DNA of 64,000 bases from Dysgonomonas gadei ATCC BAA-286. Lineage in GTDB: Bacteria > Bacteroidota > Bacteroidia > Bacteroidales > Dysgonomonadaceae. The notes under the pieces were generated by a model, which made no database searches, was not told the origin of the DNA, and saw nothing but the letters and a program-made list of their open reading frames with translations. This document shows, in pieces, positions 45,033-54,121 of this stretch. Position numbers and translations under genes: made by a program. The DNA lies in contig NZ_GL891984.1 in assembly GCF_000213555.1 (NCBI RefSeq), positions 149,904 through 213,903 on the forward strand, in the 5' to 3' direction. Every line of letters starts with the position of its first letter. Position 1 is the stretch's first letter.

Positions 45033-46457
45033 ATGAAGACTCGATTATTTAAATATATAGTTAATATATGGGCGTTAGCCTTTTTTACAGGATTCTATTC
45101 ATGTAGTAAAGATGGTGAGGATGAACCCTATATCCCTATTGACGAAATTACGGTCTCAATAGCGGAACTGGTACCCGATAAGGAAACAAAAGCAGTTTCT
45201 ACGACACTTACTTTTAAAAATATAGGAGAGATAGATTATCTGTTGATTACAAAAAGCGGAGGTGAGAGTTATTCTGCGAAGATAGAAAAACCGGAATTGT
45301 CTGCCTCTTATCCATTCAGATATATGGTAAAAAAAACAGACCCGGAATCCTTTCGGCTGTTATTGACTGCTTATTACAAGGACGGAAATAAATCGAAAGA
45401 AAAAGTTCTGACTATAGATAATCGTTGGGGATTTTTTATTCGTAAGGTTTCCCGTACGGCACGTATAACTGGAAACCCTATGTCTGGCGAACAATTCCCT
45501 ACCCCGAATAATACAGCACAGAAATGGAATGTGGGAGGAACCGATCTGGGTATTATCTGGGAAATGAATCCGGGAAAATATGGGATTTTCTTTGGGGATA
45601 CATTCGGACGCGACTTTTCGCCTAACTCTGCCGCTCCCGGTCCTAACGGCGGGAGTTGGCGCAGTAATGTTCTTGCCTTTTCGGATGATAATGATCTTGA
45701 AGATGGATTGACATTCAATAGTATGGCTGTAGACGTGTCGGGTAATGCCCGTGAAATTATATATGGAGGAAAAGATGCGTCGGGTAATGGAGACTGGACA
45801 TCTATTCCGACAGCAGCTATCCGCGCAAATAATATAGATTATGTACATTATTTTAATATGAAAAACTGGACGGGATGGATTACCAATTATTCAGGTATGT
45901 ATAAATCTATAGATAACGGTCAAACATGGGCAAAATGTGAAAACGTACGTTTTTCGTCCAATAGTAATTTTGGCCAGGGAGGATATTTTAAGAAAGATGG
46001 ATATGTGTATATGATTGGAACTCAAACAGGACGTGACAGTAATGCTCGCCTGGCCCGGTTCAAAGAACAGCATATAGAGGATCAGGCTAATTATGAATTC
46101 TGGAATAGCTTAACCAAACAATGGCTTAAAGGTGATGAAGAACAGGCTACGAACATCTTTAACGATAAAGTGGGAGAACTGTCATTTATATATAACCAGA
46201 AGCATAATAAATGGATCATATCCTATTTTAATGCCGATAGATATAACATAACCATGCGTACGGCAACAGAAATAACCGGACCTTGGAGTGAACCTTATGA
46301 ATTGGCCTCGGGAGTGGAATATGCGCAGTTGTACGGTTCTTATTTTCATCCGTTGTCGGTTGATGGCGACAACCTGTATTTTTTGATGTCGATGTGGTTG
46401 CCATACAATGTATTCCTGATGAAAGCGGAATTGGCAGATATGGGCAGTTTCGACTAA
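45033..46457 (+). CDS. GH183 (DUF4185) endo-D-arabinanase-type lipoprotein with N-terminal Ig-like domain
   Basis: The 474-residue protein has a lipobox (FFTGFYSCSKDGEDEP, Cys at about 25) and so is probably held at the outer membrane, possibly on the surface. An Ig-like domain of about 100 residues (TVSIAELVPDKET to VLTIDNRWG) precedes the DUF4185 propeller: VGGTDLGIIWEM with Asp171, GIFFGDTFG with Asp189 and the shared DWTSIPTAAIRANN stretch. It matches the preceding gene over the whole propeller, including 27 identical bases at 45779-45805 and 44361-44387. The anchored copy probably makes the first cuts in D-arabinan outside the cell, and the soluble copy continues in the periplasm; that division is inference. 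Confidence 0.92.
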   Translation: MKTRLFKYIVNIWALAFFTGFYSCSKDGEDEPYIPIDEITVSIAELVPDKETKAVSTTLTFKNIGEIDYLLITKSGGESYSAKIEKPELSASYPFRYMVKKTDPESFRLLLTAYYKDGNKSKEKVLTIDNRWGFFIRKVSRTARITGNPMSGEQFPTPNNTAQKWNVGGTDLGIIWEMNPGKYGIFFGDTFGRDFSPNSAAPGPNGGSWRSNVLAFSDDNDLEDGLTFNSMAVDVSGNAREIIYGGKDASGNGDWTSIPTAAIRANNIDYVHYFNMKNWTGWITNYSGMYKSIDNGQTWAKCENVRFSSNSNFGQGGYFKKDGYVYMIGTQTGRDSNARLARFKEQHIEDQANYEFWNSLTKQWLKGDEEQATNIFNDKVGELSFIYNQKHNKWIISYFNADRYNITMRTATEITGPWSEPYELASGVEYAQLYGSYFHPLSVDGDNLYFLMSMWLPYNVFLMKAELADMGSFD

Positions 46458-46500
46458 CATCCCGAAATATAAAAGAACTTATTTAATAATAAAAAGATAT

Positions 46501-48183
46501 ATGATGAATAGAAAATATGTAATAGGAGTAGACTTCGGGACAGATTCGTGCCGTGCCGTGATAATCGATGTAGAGAATGGAGAAGAAATGGCTTCGTCAG
46601 TAAAGTACTATCCTCGCTGGAAGAAAGGATTATACTGCGATCCGCAAGTAAACCAATATAGGCAACATCCGCAAGATTACATTGATACGCTCGAAGCTGC
46701 AGTCAAGGATTCTTTATCGAACGCACCGGGGAATATTGCCGAAGATATAATAGGTCTCTCATTCGATATGACCGCAAGTACGCCGGTACTTGTGGATAAA
46801 CAGGGAACACCTTTAGCTTTACTGGATGAGTATAAGGATAATCCCAATGCTATGTTTGTTTTATGGAAAGATCATACGGCCATAAAGGAGTCCATAGAGA
46901 TTAATGAACTGGCGAAAGAGTGGGTTGTCGATTTCACTGCTTATGAAGGAGGTATTTACTCCGCCGAATGGGTATGGTCTAAAGTATTACATGTGCTTCG
47001 TGTAGATGAAAAAGTCCGCGAAAAGGCCTATTCATGGATAGAACATACCGATTGGATACCGGCATTACTGACCGGTAATACAAGACCGGAGAGTGTTCTC
47101 CGCAGCCGTTGTGCTGCAGGCCATAAAGCGATGTGGCATGAGCAATGGAATGGTCTTCCCTCCGAAGAGTTTCTCACAGAACTTTCTCCATTATTGTCAG
47201 GATTCCGTTCTCATCTGTTTGAGAAAACATATCCTTCGGATACCTGTGCCGGGACTCTTACTTCCGAATGGGCTTCACGTCTGGGACTGACAACGAAAGT
47301 TAAGGTGGGGATAGGAGCTATAGATTGCCATATGGGAGCGGTCGGTGCCGGTATAACACCCGGAGCATTTGTTCGTGTTATGGGAACATCTACCTGCGAT
47401 ATAATGGTTGTGCCCTATGATGAGATGAAGGGTAAGCTTATTCCCGGTATTTGCGGACAGGTAGATGGTTCGGTTTTTCCCGGATATATAGGCCTTGAGG
47501 CGGGACAGTCGGCTTTTGGAGATTTGTATGCATGGTTCCGGAAATTATTGGAATGGCCGCTAACCAATATTCTATCCAGATCAGAATTACTCAACGACGA
47601 ATTGAAATCTAAACTGGTAGAAGAAGTGAGTGATACTATTATTCCCCTCCTTTCGGAAGAGGCGATGAAAGTTCCCGTGGAAAAAAGTACGATTGTAGCT
47701 ACCGATTGGATGCATGGACGCCGTACGCCGGATGCAAATCAGCTGCTTACAGGAACAATTGCAGGTTTGACTCTCGGAAGTTCTGCCCCATTGATTTTCA
47801 GGGCATTGGTTGAGGCTACTGCATTTGGGTCTAAGGCGATTATAGAACGTTTTATAGAATCTGGTATTGAAATAAAAGAAGTAATCGGCATTGGAGGTAT
47901 TTCGTTGAAAGCACCTTTTGTAATGCAGACGTTATCAGATGTAATAGGTTTACCGATAAAAGTCGCCCGTTCGCAGCAGACCTGCGCATTGGGTGCGGCA
48001 ATGTTCGCGGCTGTCGTTGCAGGAAAGTATAATACAGTGCAGGAAGCACAGCTGAAAATGGGACAAGGTTATATCTATGAGTACAAACCTAACCGGGGAA
48101 ATTTTGAGCGATATAAAGAATTGTATGGGAAGTATTTGTCTTTGGGAAAATTTACTGAATCCGGTCATATACTAAATTCATAA
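46501..48183 (+). CDS. araB: Ribulokinase (probable D-ribulose kinase of D-arabinose catabolism)
   Basis: A 560-residue FGGY-family kinase of the AraB type. The opening IGVDFGTDSCRAVIIDVENGEE, AEWVWSKVLHVLR, the DWIPALLTGN block, GAIDCHMGAVGAG and VMGTSTCDIMV, and the C-terminal GIGGISLKAPFVMQTLSDVIGLPI all fit ribulokinase. AraB enzymes phosphorylate L-ribulose and also D-ribulose at C5. Beside a FucI-type isomerase and D-arabinan hydrolases, the likely reaction is D-ribulose to D-ribulose-5-phosphate, which enters the pentose phosphate pathway directly. No araA or araD is present in the window, which also speaks against L-arabinose. It closes the cluster, 43 bases after the second GH183. 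Confidence 0.95.
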   Translation: MMNRKYVIGVDFGTDSCRAVIIDVENGEEMASSVKYYPRWKKGLYCDPQVNQYRQHPQDYIDTLEAAVKDSLSNAPGNIAEDIIGLSFDMTASTPVLVDKQGTPLALLDEYKDNPNAMFVLWKDHTAIKESIEINELAKEWVVDFTAYEGGIYSAEWVWSKVLHVLRVDEKVREKAYSWIEHTDWIPALLTGNTRPESVLRSRCAAGHKAMWHEQWNGLPSEEFLTELSPLLSGFRSHLFEKTYPSDTCAGTLTSEWASRLGLTTKVKVGIGAIDCHMGAVGAGITPGAFVRVMGTSTCDIMVVPYDEMKGKLIPGICGQVDGSVFPGYIGLEAGQSAFGDLYAWFRKLLEWPLTNILSRSELLNDELKSKLVEEVSDTIIPLLSEEAMKVPVEKSTIVATDWMHGRRTPDANQLLTGTIAGLTLGSSAPLIFRALVEATAFGSKAIIERFIESGIEIKEVIGIGGISLKAPFVMQTLSDVIGLPIKVARSQQTCALGAAMFAAVVAGKYNTVQEAQLKMGQGYIYEYKPNRGNFERYKELYGKYLSLGKFTESGHILNS

Positions 48184-48263
48184 ATATTATATTCTTAGGG
48201 TAAATGTACGAAAATCGGCAACATTTCAGTCTACAATATTCTCACACAGAGACGCTAAGATAC

Positions 48264-48284
48264 AAAAAGGTAACAAAGGTAACA
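48264..48284 (+). repeat. GTAAC-rich direct repeat, copy 1
   Basis: aaaaaggtaacaaaggtaaca; related copies lie at 48351-48370 and 48460-48479. Within each copy the gtaac unit occurs twice, ten bases apart. Confidence 0.5.
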
Positions 48285-48350
48285 GATATATAAGTAAACA
48301 GTAAACAATTAGAAGCTCTTTATACTTATTACTCAGTACTTACTACTTTG

Positions 48351-48370
48351 AAAAGGTAACAAAAGTAACA
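48351..48370 (+). repeat. GTAAC-rich direct repeat, copy 2
   Basis: aaaaggtaacaaaagtaaca, 87 bases after copy 1 and just before the palindromic element at 48384-48450. Confidence 0.5.
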
Positions 48371-48383
48371 CTTTTATAATTCT

Positions 48384-48450
48384 TGTAGGGGCAGGTCTTG
48401 TGCCTGCCCGTTATGCGACAAGTAGTCAACCACAAGGGATTGCCTCTACA
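48384..48450. repeat. 67-base REP/MITE-like element with inverted ends
   Basis: The ends tgtaggggca (48384-48393) and tgcctctaca (48441-48450) are inverted repeats with one mismatch. Inside is a perfect 7-bp hairpin (gggcagg/cctgccc, 48388-48408) and a segment near-complementary to the left half. It codes for no protein. It resembles small non-autonomous repeats scattered through genomes. Whether further copies exist cannot be seen from this window. Confidence 0.55.
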
Positions 48451-48459
48451 TGAATCCTC

Positions 48460-48479
48460 AAAAAGTAACAAAGGTTACA
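48460..48479 (+). repeat. GTAAC-rich direct repeat, copy 3
   Basis: aaaaagtaacaaaggttaca, just after the palindromic element. Copies 2 and 3 therefore bracket that element. Confidence 0.5.
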
Positions 48480-48899
48480 CATTTTCACTCATTTGCTAAT
48501 ATGCTAATTTTAACTACACTTCGTTCCGTTGAACGATGTTTCCAATCTGCTAATTAATTTTTCAAAGAACTCTCAGCTAACAGTTAAAAGCTATCAGCTT
48601 ACTGTATAGATAAACTTCTTTAAAAAAAAATTTGGGTTTGCACTGATTATATTCTTCCAACAGAACGGAATTTTGGATATTTTACAATAAATATTTACAT
48701 AAATCATTTTTATAAACTTCAGATATATACAATCTTGAAATGTAAATTGCAAATCGGCGAACCCAAATCTTGAAAGATACTTCTGAAAGTATATTTGTGG
48801 AAAATTTAAATAGGCTCCAAATAAAATTAACCTTAAAAAAGAGAAAGATCTCAATAAAATTTATAGTTTCGTACAATTTGATCTTTATAGACTTATTGG

Positions 48900-49493
48900 A
48901 TGCGAAAAGATCCTGAACACAAAGGAATTATTATAGATGAATCTACATTGAAAGAACTTTTTAATGTATATTCCGATAACTTGTGTACTTTTCTCAACTA
49001 TTACACCCATGATAAACAGTTAATAGAAGACATTATACAGGATGTCTTTATCAGTCTTTGGGAAGAACGGGATACAATAAATATCTTTTACATAAAAACA
49101 TACCTCTACAATGCCGCCCGCAACAAAGTATTAAATTCCCTGCGCGACGAACAAAACAGATCTCTTTTGCTCGAAAGGTGGGCCAGTCGGGAACTGGAAA
49201 AGCAAAAGGCCCGGGATTGTATAAATATGGAAGAGTTTAGCTCTGTATATCAGCAGGCTATTAATAGTTTACCTGAAAAATGCAGAGAAATATTCACTCT
49301 GAGCAGAGAGCAAAACAAAACATACAGGGAAATTGCCGGAGAGAAAGACTTATCTGTAAAAACAGTGGAGGCTCAAATGTCTATTGCAATAAAAAAGGTG
49401 AGAGAGTATATTCTTAATTATTACAATGGAAAAAATATTCTACCTACAATAATAATAACCCTGGCTATACAATTTCTGTCTTTATTTGATTGA
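48900..49493 (+). CDS. ECF-type RNA polymerase sigma factor
   Basis: The 197-residue protein has sigma region 2 (LFNVYSDNLCTFLNYYTHDKQLIEDIIQDVFISLWEER, about 17-55, with the IKTYLYNAARNKVLNSLRD core-binding part). Region 4 follows (about 115-170: INSLPEKCREIFTLSREQNKTYREIAGEKDLSVKTVEAQMSIAIKKV). A short hydrophobic tail at the end (ILPTIIITLAIQFLSL) is common in the SusC-linked ECF factors of this phylum. A FecR-type anti-sigma gene follows 106 bases later, and then an STN-containing SusC. Together they form the usual trans-envelope signalling module. Its targets should be the following SusC/SusD genes. Confidence 0.93.
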   Translation: MRKDPEHKGIIIDESTLKELFNVYSDNLCTFLNYYTHDKQLIEDIIQDVFISLWEERDTINIFYIKTYLYNAARNKVLNSLRDEQNRSLLLERWASRELEKQKARDCINMEEFSSVYQQAINSLPEKCREIFTLSREQNKTYREIAGEKDLSVKTVEAQMSIAIKKVREYILNYYNGKNILPTIIITLAIQFLSLFD

Positions 49494-49599
49494 TAATGAT
49501 AGAAATATGGTGATCCTTTCAATTTGGTTCAAAAAAAATGAAAATAGTTTAGGGGTATTTGGATAGCTTACGTGTCTAATAATAAAACAAAGCAGAAAT

Positions 49600-50604
49600 A
49601 TGAATCATGCACATATTCCATATGATGAAATAGCCGGATATATTCGTCAGGAATTATCTGAACAGGAAAGGCATAAAGTAGATATGTGGATTAATAGTTC
49701 TGCCGAAAACCGTAAACTATTCGAGCAATTATTAAATGAGTGGGAAAATATCTACGACAGTCCGGAACAGTCGGTTCGCGCAGACAAGGACAAAATATGG
49801 TCGGGCATATCTTCGCACATAAGGACATCGCTTCCGGTAAAATCATATACAAGGAAGATTCTTATCAAAGTTGCGGGTATTGCAGCTATGCTTGCGATTA
49901 TCGTTGGTGTTGCAGCTACTGTTTTTGTGAAATCTACCATAGATTCGGCTTTTCTATCCCAATCGGTCACAACGATAGAAACCAGGCAGGGACAGAAAAT
50001 GCAAATGACTCTTCCCGATGGTACAAAAGTATGGCTCAATTCCGGCTCGAAGCTGACATATGCAGGAGACTTCAATCGTTCCGAACGTATTGTAAACCTT
50101 GAAGGAGAAGCTTTTTTTAATGTGACAAAAAATCAAAGTAAAAAATTCAAGGTAAGAACATCGGGTGTCGATATAGAGGTAAAGGGGACTTCCTTTGATG
50201 TATCGGCTTATAACGACGACCGAGAAATAAGCGTGTCCCTCCTGGAAGGAAAGGTGGTCATTACCGATAAAACGGGAAAATATATGACAGACCTTAATCC
50301 CGACGAACTGGCTATCATTTCGCGACAAAATCTGAAGTACACCCTGTTTAAGGATGATGCGAATACTTATCGCTCATGGACAGAGGATCAACTGATATTC
50401 TATAATGAGGATATATATGAAGTGGCCAAGAAACTGGAACGCTGGTATGGTATTAATATTAAACTGGTAAACCCTAATGAAAAACAGAAATATACATTCT
50501 CGGTAAAAACCGAATCTTTGCGCGAATTGCTCGAATTATTTAATAAGTTAACCCCAATCGATTATAAAATAAATGGAAAGGAGGTGACCATTATCAATAA
50601 GTGA
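49600..50604 (+). CDS. FecR-family anti-sigma factor
   Basis: The 334-residue protein has a cytoplasmic N-terminal part that would hold the sigma factor (about 1-75). One membrane helix follows at about 85-107 (ILIKVAGIAAMLAIIVGVAATVFV). The periplasmic FecR domain contains TIETRQGQKMQMTLPDGTKVWLNSGSKLTYAGDF and VEGEAFFNV-type motifs (about 125-225). The C-terminal DUF4974-type domain ends LFNKLTPIDYKINGKEVTIINK. It would sense the loaded state of the SusC through its STN domain and release the ECF factor. The order sigma, anti-sigma, SusC is the standard one. Confidence 0.93.
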   Translation: MNHAHIPYDEIAGYIRQELSEQERHKVDMWINSSAENRKLFEQLLNEWENIYDSPEQSVRADKDKIWSGISSHIRTSLPVKSYTRKILIKVAGIAAMLAIIVGVAATVFVKSTIDSAFLSQSVTTIETRQGQKMQMTLPDGTKVWLNSGSKLTYAGDFNRSERIVNLEGEAFFNVTKNQSKKFKVRTSGVDIEVKGTSFDVSAYNDDREISVSLLEGKVVITDKTGKYMTDLNPDELAIISRQNLKYTLFKDDANTYRSWTEDQLIFYNEDIYEVAKKLERWYGINIKLVNPNEKQKYTFSVKTESLRELLELFNKLTPIDYKINGKEVTIINK

Positions 50605-50719
50605 CCTTAGATATCAATACTATTGAAACAGATTAATTAACCTTTCTTTATGATTCCGGAATAGACATCAACTCTATTTCTTAATATATTAATTATTAAC
50701 AATATAAATAAGTTTTGCT

Positions 50720-53700
50720 ATGCAAAGAAAAACACTTTCACTTTGCGTTCTGTTCTTTGTTTGCTTTTCACTGGCGGTTTTTCCTCAGAGCAAAGAAAAA
50801 ATAGACCTTACCCTGAACAATATAACCTTAAAGGAGTTTTTTTCTACGATAGAGAAAAAGCTGGGGTATTCATTCATGTATAGTAATGTCGACATAGATG
50901 ACAGCAAACGTATATCTGTAAACGAAAAAAATGCAGACATAAATTCGCTGCTCGTCAGCGCCCTCAAAAATCAGGCTATCAGTTACGAAATATCGTCAAA
51001 TAAAATAATTCTGACTAAAGCCGGAAGTATAACACCTCAACAAACGCAGCCTCAGAAAAAGATAAGGGGAAATATTGTCGATGATCTTAATGAACCTGTA
51101 ATCGGAGTAAGCGTTGTTATCAAAGGCACAACCAGAGGTACTACCACCGATGTAGACGGTAATTTCGATATCGACGCATCATCCGGCGAAACATTGCTCA
51201 TATCATATGTAGGCTTCGAAAAACAAGAAATCAGAATAGGAAACCAGACTTCATTTGATATCCGGCTGAAAGAAGATAATAAAATTCTGGACGAAGTAGT
51301 TGTTATCGGTTATGGTACATTGAAAAAGAGCGATTTGACAGGGTCTCTGGCTTCTGTCGACACAAAAGATATAGCAACAAAGGCGACAAGCAATCCTGTA
51401 GAAGCATTGCAAGGAGTCGTTGCCGGTGTTAATATCCAGAAAAACAGCGGACTGGCCGGAGCGGGAGCTGCTGTGAAAATCAGAGGGGTCAATACATTCG
51501 GAAGCAATGAGCCTCTTTATGTTATCGACGGATTTCCGGGCGATATATCCACTGTTAATCCAAACGATATAGCATCGATGGAAATCCTCAAAGATGCGGC
51601 CGCTGCGGCTATCTATGGCTCCGTAGCAGCCAATGGGGTAGTCATAGTGACGACCAAAAACGGTAAGCAGGGAAAAATTCAGGTGGATATAAATTCTTAT
51701 GTAAGTATTACGGAAACAGCCAAGAGACTAAAAATGCTTGATGCAAACGGCTACCTTACTGTGCACAAGCGAATGTATGATGAATATAACAAACATGCTT
51801 CAGCACCTGTTGACCTTCCGGCTTATCTTACAAATCCGGGTGCAAACAATACCAATTGGCAGGATGAGGTTTTCAGAACTGGTCTTTCCTCTACTCAGAG
51901 TATCGCTGTGCGCGGTGGACAGGGAGACACACGTTACGCATTATCAGGTAATCTCACAGAAGAAAAAGGGATCGTTCTATCCAATAACCTTATGCAGCAG
52001 AATGCCAGAATGAAAATCAGCACTAAGAAAAATATATTCACCATTGATGGCAATCTGGCTTTTACCGGAAAGAAGAGGAAAACCCCGAATTTCAGTTTGA
52101 AGGAAGTGTATATGATTTCGCCTCTGGTGGGTGTATATGACGAGAATGAAAAAGACGGTTTTGCCCTTACAAACTGGGGTGATATTCCAAACAATGTGAA
52201 TGTAATGGCAAATGATCACTATATCAGAAGCTGGACGAAGAGCCAGGAGGTTGCCGGGAATATTGCTGTAGGAGTGGATATAATGAAAGGCTTGACCTTC
52301 AAAACCAGCTATTCATACAGGGGTAATAATACTCAGTCATATTATCATAACCCGCCTTTCACTTCCGATTTTAAAAATCCTTATGAATATACATATTATG
52401 AGGAAAACAGAAGTTATTGGGAGGAACAGGTGTTTGATAACCTGTTGAACTATAATGCTACCTTTAATAAGCACTCGGTAAATGCGATGCTGGGAACATC
52501 TCTGGATTTGCAGTCGTACAACTGGAACAGTGTCGGCGCAGAAGGTAAAAATACAGTTTATTCTATAGAAAACGGGACTATTAAAACCAGTGCGCTACCG
52601 GGAGGCTTTCTTGATCCGTTCTTTATGACTATAGGAGCCGGAAAAGGTGGTACATACAGTGCTGATGGCTCCAAATACAAATATAATCGCATGTCTTACT
52701 TCGGACGTGTAAACTATTCATTCGATAATCGTTATCTGTTGCAGTTTACATTCCGTCGCGACGGTTCATCCAAGTTCGGAGAAGACAGTCGTTTCGGCAA
52801 TTTCCCGTCACTGGCTTTAGGATGGCGAATCACCGAGGAAGCATTCTTCCCTGAAAATACTCCGGTTTCGAACCTGAAACTGAGAGCAAGTTGGGGTAAA
52901 CTGGGAAATGAGGTAGCTCTGGGATATTATGCCCATCAGGCATTGATAAGCACTTATAACAGTCTCTATATGGGATATGTACAGGGTGATGGCAATAACC
53001 CTTGGCCCGGAAGTATAGCAATGGGACTGGAGAACAAAAAACTGCAATGGGAAACCACAGTATCCAAAAATATCGGACTGGATTACGGATTTCTGAACAA
53101 TAAAATTACGGGTACGATAAATTATTTCAACAATACTACAGAGGATTTGCTGATAACTAAAAGACTTGCACCTTCTGCCGGATTGGAGAATCCGACACTC
53201 AATGTAGGAAAAATGCGTAATACCGGACTGGAATTTGAATTTACCTATGCGGAAAATTCAGGAGATTTTAAATATAATGTAGGATTTAATGTTTCCCTGC
53301 TGAAAAACAAAATGGTTGCACTGGCCGATGAAGACCAGATACTATTGGGAACCGGACTGAAATTTGATACGGAGCATTTCCCGAATCAGACGAGGGTGGG
53401 ATATCCTATTGGGGCATTCTTCCTCTACAAGACAGACGGTATTTTCCAGACAGAAGCTGAAGTTAATGCTCACAGAAACGATAAGGGAGAATTGTTGCAG
53501 GAAAATGCAAAACCCGGTGATATCCGCTTTGCAGATACAAACGGCGACGGTGTAATTGACGATAACGACAAGGTATATTCCGGAACAGGTCTTCCGAAAG
53601 CAGAAATAAACCTAACTTTAGGGGCATCGTTCAAAGGTTTTGATTTCAGTGCTCTTATCGGTAGCGGTTGGGGACACAAGTTATACAATGCCAACAGATA

Positions 53701-54088
53701 TTTTTACGAGGGCATGAACTCAGGATCAAATTTCCTTGCATCCACTCTGGATTCATGGACACCGGAAAATACGAATACCAGCGTACCTCGCGCAGTCTTA
53801 CAGGACCCTAACGGAAATACCCGTGAATCGGATCGTTTTCTTGAGTCCGGCGATTTTATCCGCTTGCGTCAGATACAGATCGGATACTCATTGCCTAAGT
53901 CATTACTTGCGAAGATGAAATCCGAAAATCTGAGGATATATATCAGTGGCGAAAACCTGTTTACATGGACTAAGTATAAAGGGATTGATCCTGAATTCGC
54001 ACCTTCAGGTGTATTAAATACAGGGGTAGACCGTTATATATTCCCTTTCACACGTTCATATGTACTGGGTATCCAGTATACATTTTAA
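50720..54088 (+). CDS. SusC/RagA-family TonB-dependent transducer with N-terminal STN domain
   Basis: A 1122-residue SusC. The signal peptide ends near residue 23 (LAVFPQSK). The secretin/TonB short N-terminal domain (about 30-95; LTLNNITLKEFFSTIEKKLGYSF, then the NQAISYEISSNKIILTK end) contacts the FecR anti-sigma factor. A carboxypeptidase-regulatory-like domain follows (GNIVDDLNEPVIGVSVVIKG, about 115-190). After it come DEVVVIGYG, the plug (LKKSDLTGSLAS, LQGVVAGVNI, EILKDAAAAAIYGSVAANGVV) and the barrel. Having an STN domain, unlike the other three SusC proteins in the window, it both imports and signals. It is coupled to the SusD gene directly downstream. Confidence 0.95.
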   Translation: MQRKTLSLCVLFFVCFSLAVFPQSKEKIDLTLNNITLKEFFSTIEKKLGYSFMYSNVDIDDSKRISVNEKNADINSLLVSALKNQAISYEISSNKIILTKAGSITPQQTQPQKKIRGNIVDDLNEPVIGVSVVIKGTTRGTTTDVDGNFDIDASSGETLLISYVGFEKQEIRIGNQTSFDIRLKEDNKILDEVVVIGYGTLKKSDLTGSLASVDTKDIATKATSNPVEALQGVVAGVNIQKNSGLAGAGAAVKIRGVNTFGSNEPLYVIDGFPGDISTVNPNDIASMEILKDAAAAAIYGSVAANGVVIVTTKNGKQGKIQVDINSYVSITETAKRLKMLDANGYLTVHKRMYDEYNKHASAPVDLPAYLTNPGANNTNWQDEVFRTGLSSTQSIAVRGGQGDTRYALSGNLTEEKGIVLSNNLMQQNARMKISTKKNIFTIDGNLAFTGKKRKTPNFSLKEVYMISPLVGVYDENEKDGFALTNWGDIPNNVNVMANDHYIRSWTKSQEVAGNIAVGVDIMKGLTFKTSYSYRGNNTQSYYHNPPFTSDFKNPYEYTYYEENRSYWEEQVFDNLLNYNATFNKHSVNAMLGTSLDLQSYNWNSVGAEGKNTVYSIENGTIKTSALPGGFLDPFFMTIGAGKGGTYSADGSKYKYNRMSYFGRVNYSFDNRYLLQFTFRRDGSSKFGEDSRFGNFPSLALGWRITEEAFFPENTPVSNLKLRASWGKLGNEVALGYYAHQALISTYNSLYMGYVQGDGNNPWPGSIAMGLENKKLQWETTVSKNIGLDYGFLNNKITGTINYFNNTTEDLLITKRLAPSAGLENPTLNVGKMRNTGLEFEFTYAENSGDFKYNVGFNVSLLKNKMVALADEDQILLGTGLKFDTEHFPNQTRVGYPIGAFFLYKTDGIFQTEAEVNAHRNDKGELLQENAKPGDIRFADTNGDGVIDDNDKVYSGTGLPKAEINLTLGASFKGFDFSALIGSGWGHKLYNANRYFYEGMNSGSNFLASTLDSWTPENTNTSVPRAVLQDPNGNTRESDRFLESGDFIRLRQIQIGYSLPKSLLAKMKSENLRIYISGENLFTWTKYKGIDPEFAPSGVLNTGVDRYIFPFTRSYVLGIQYTF

Positions 54089-54121
54089 ATGAGGCTTGTT
54101 GAATTTATAAATTTTATCGAC

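Larger units (their letters stand above)
48184..48899. other. 716-base gene-free spacer between the D-arabinan and sigma-factor blocks
   Basis: No credible gene is seen here. The spacer contains three imperfect copies of a GTAAC-rich direct repeat, a 67-base element with inverted ends, and AT-rich DNA before the sigma-factor gene. The composition is typical of repeat-laden Bacteroidales intergenic DNA and probably marks the edge of the D-arabinan cluster. Confidence 0.6.

Noticed and set aside
28987..48183. Reading the plus-strand cluster as an L-fucose or L-arabinose locus
   Set aside because: There is no fucosidase, fuculokinase, aldolase, AraA or AraD, whereas GH183, GH172 and GH116 together point to D-arabinofuranose.
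54089..54091. Upstream ATG for the third-block SusD
   Set aside because: It directly follows the susC stop and would put a polar 11-residue extension before the lipoprotein signal that starts at 54122.
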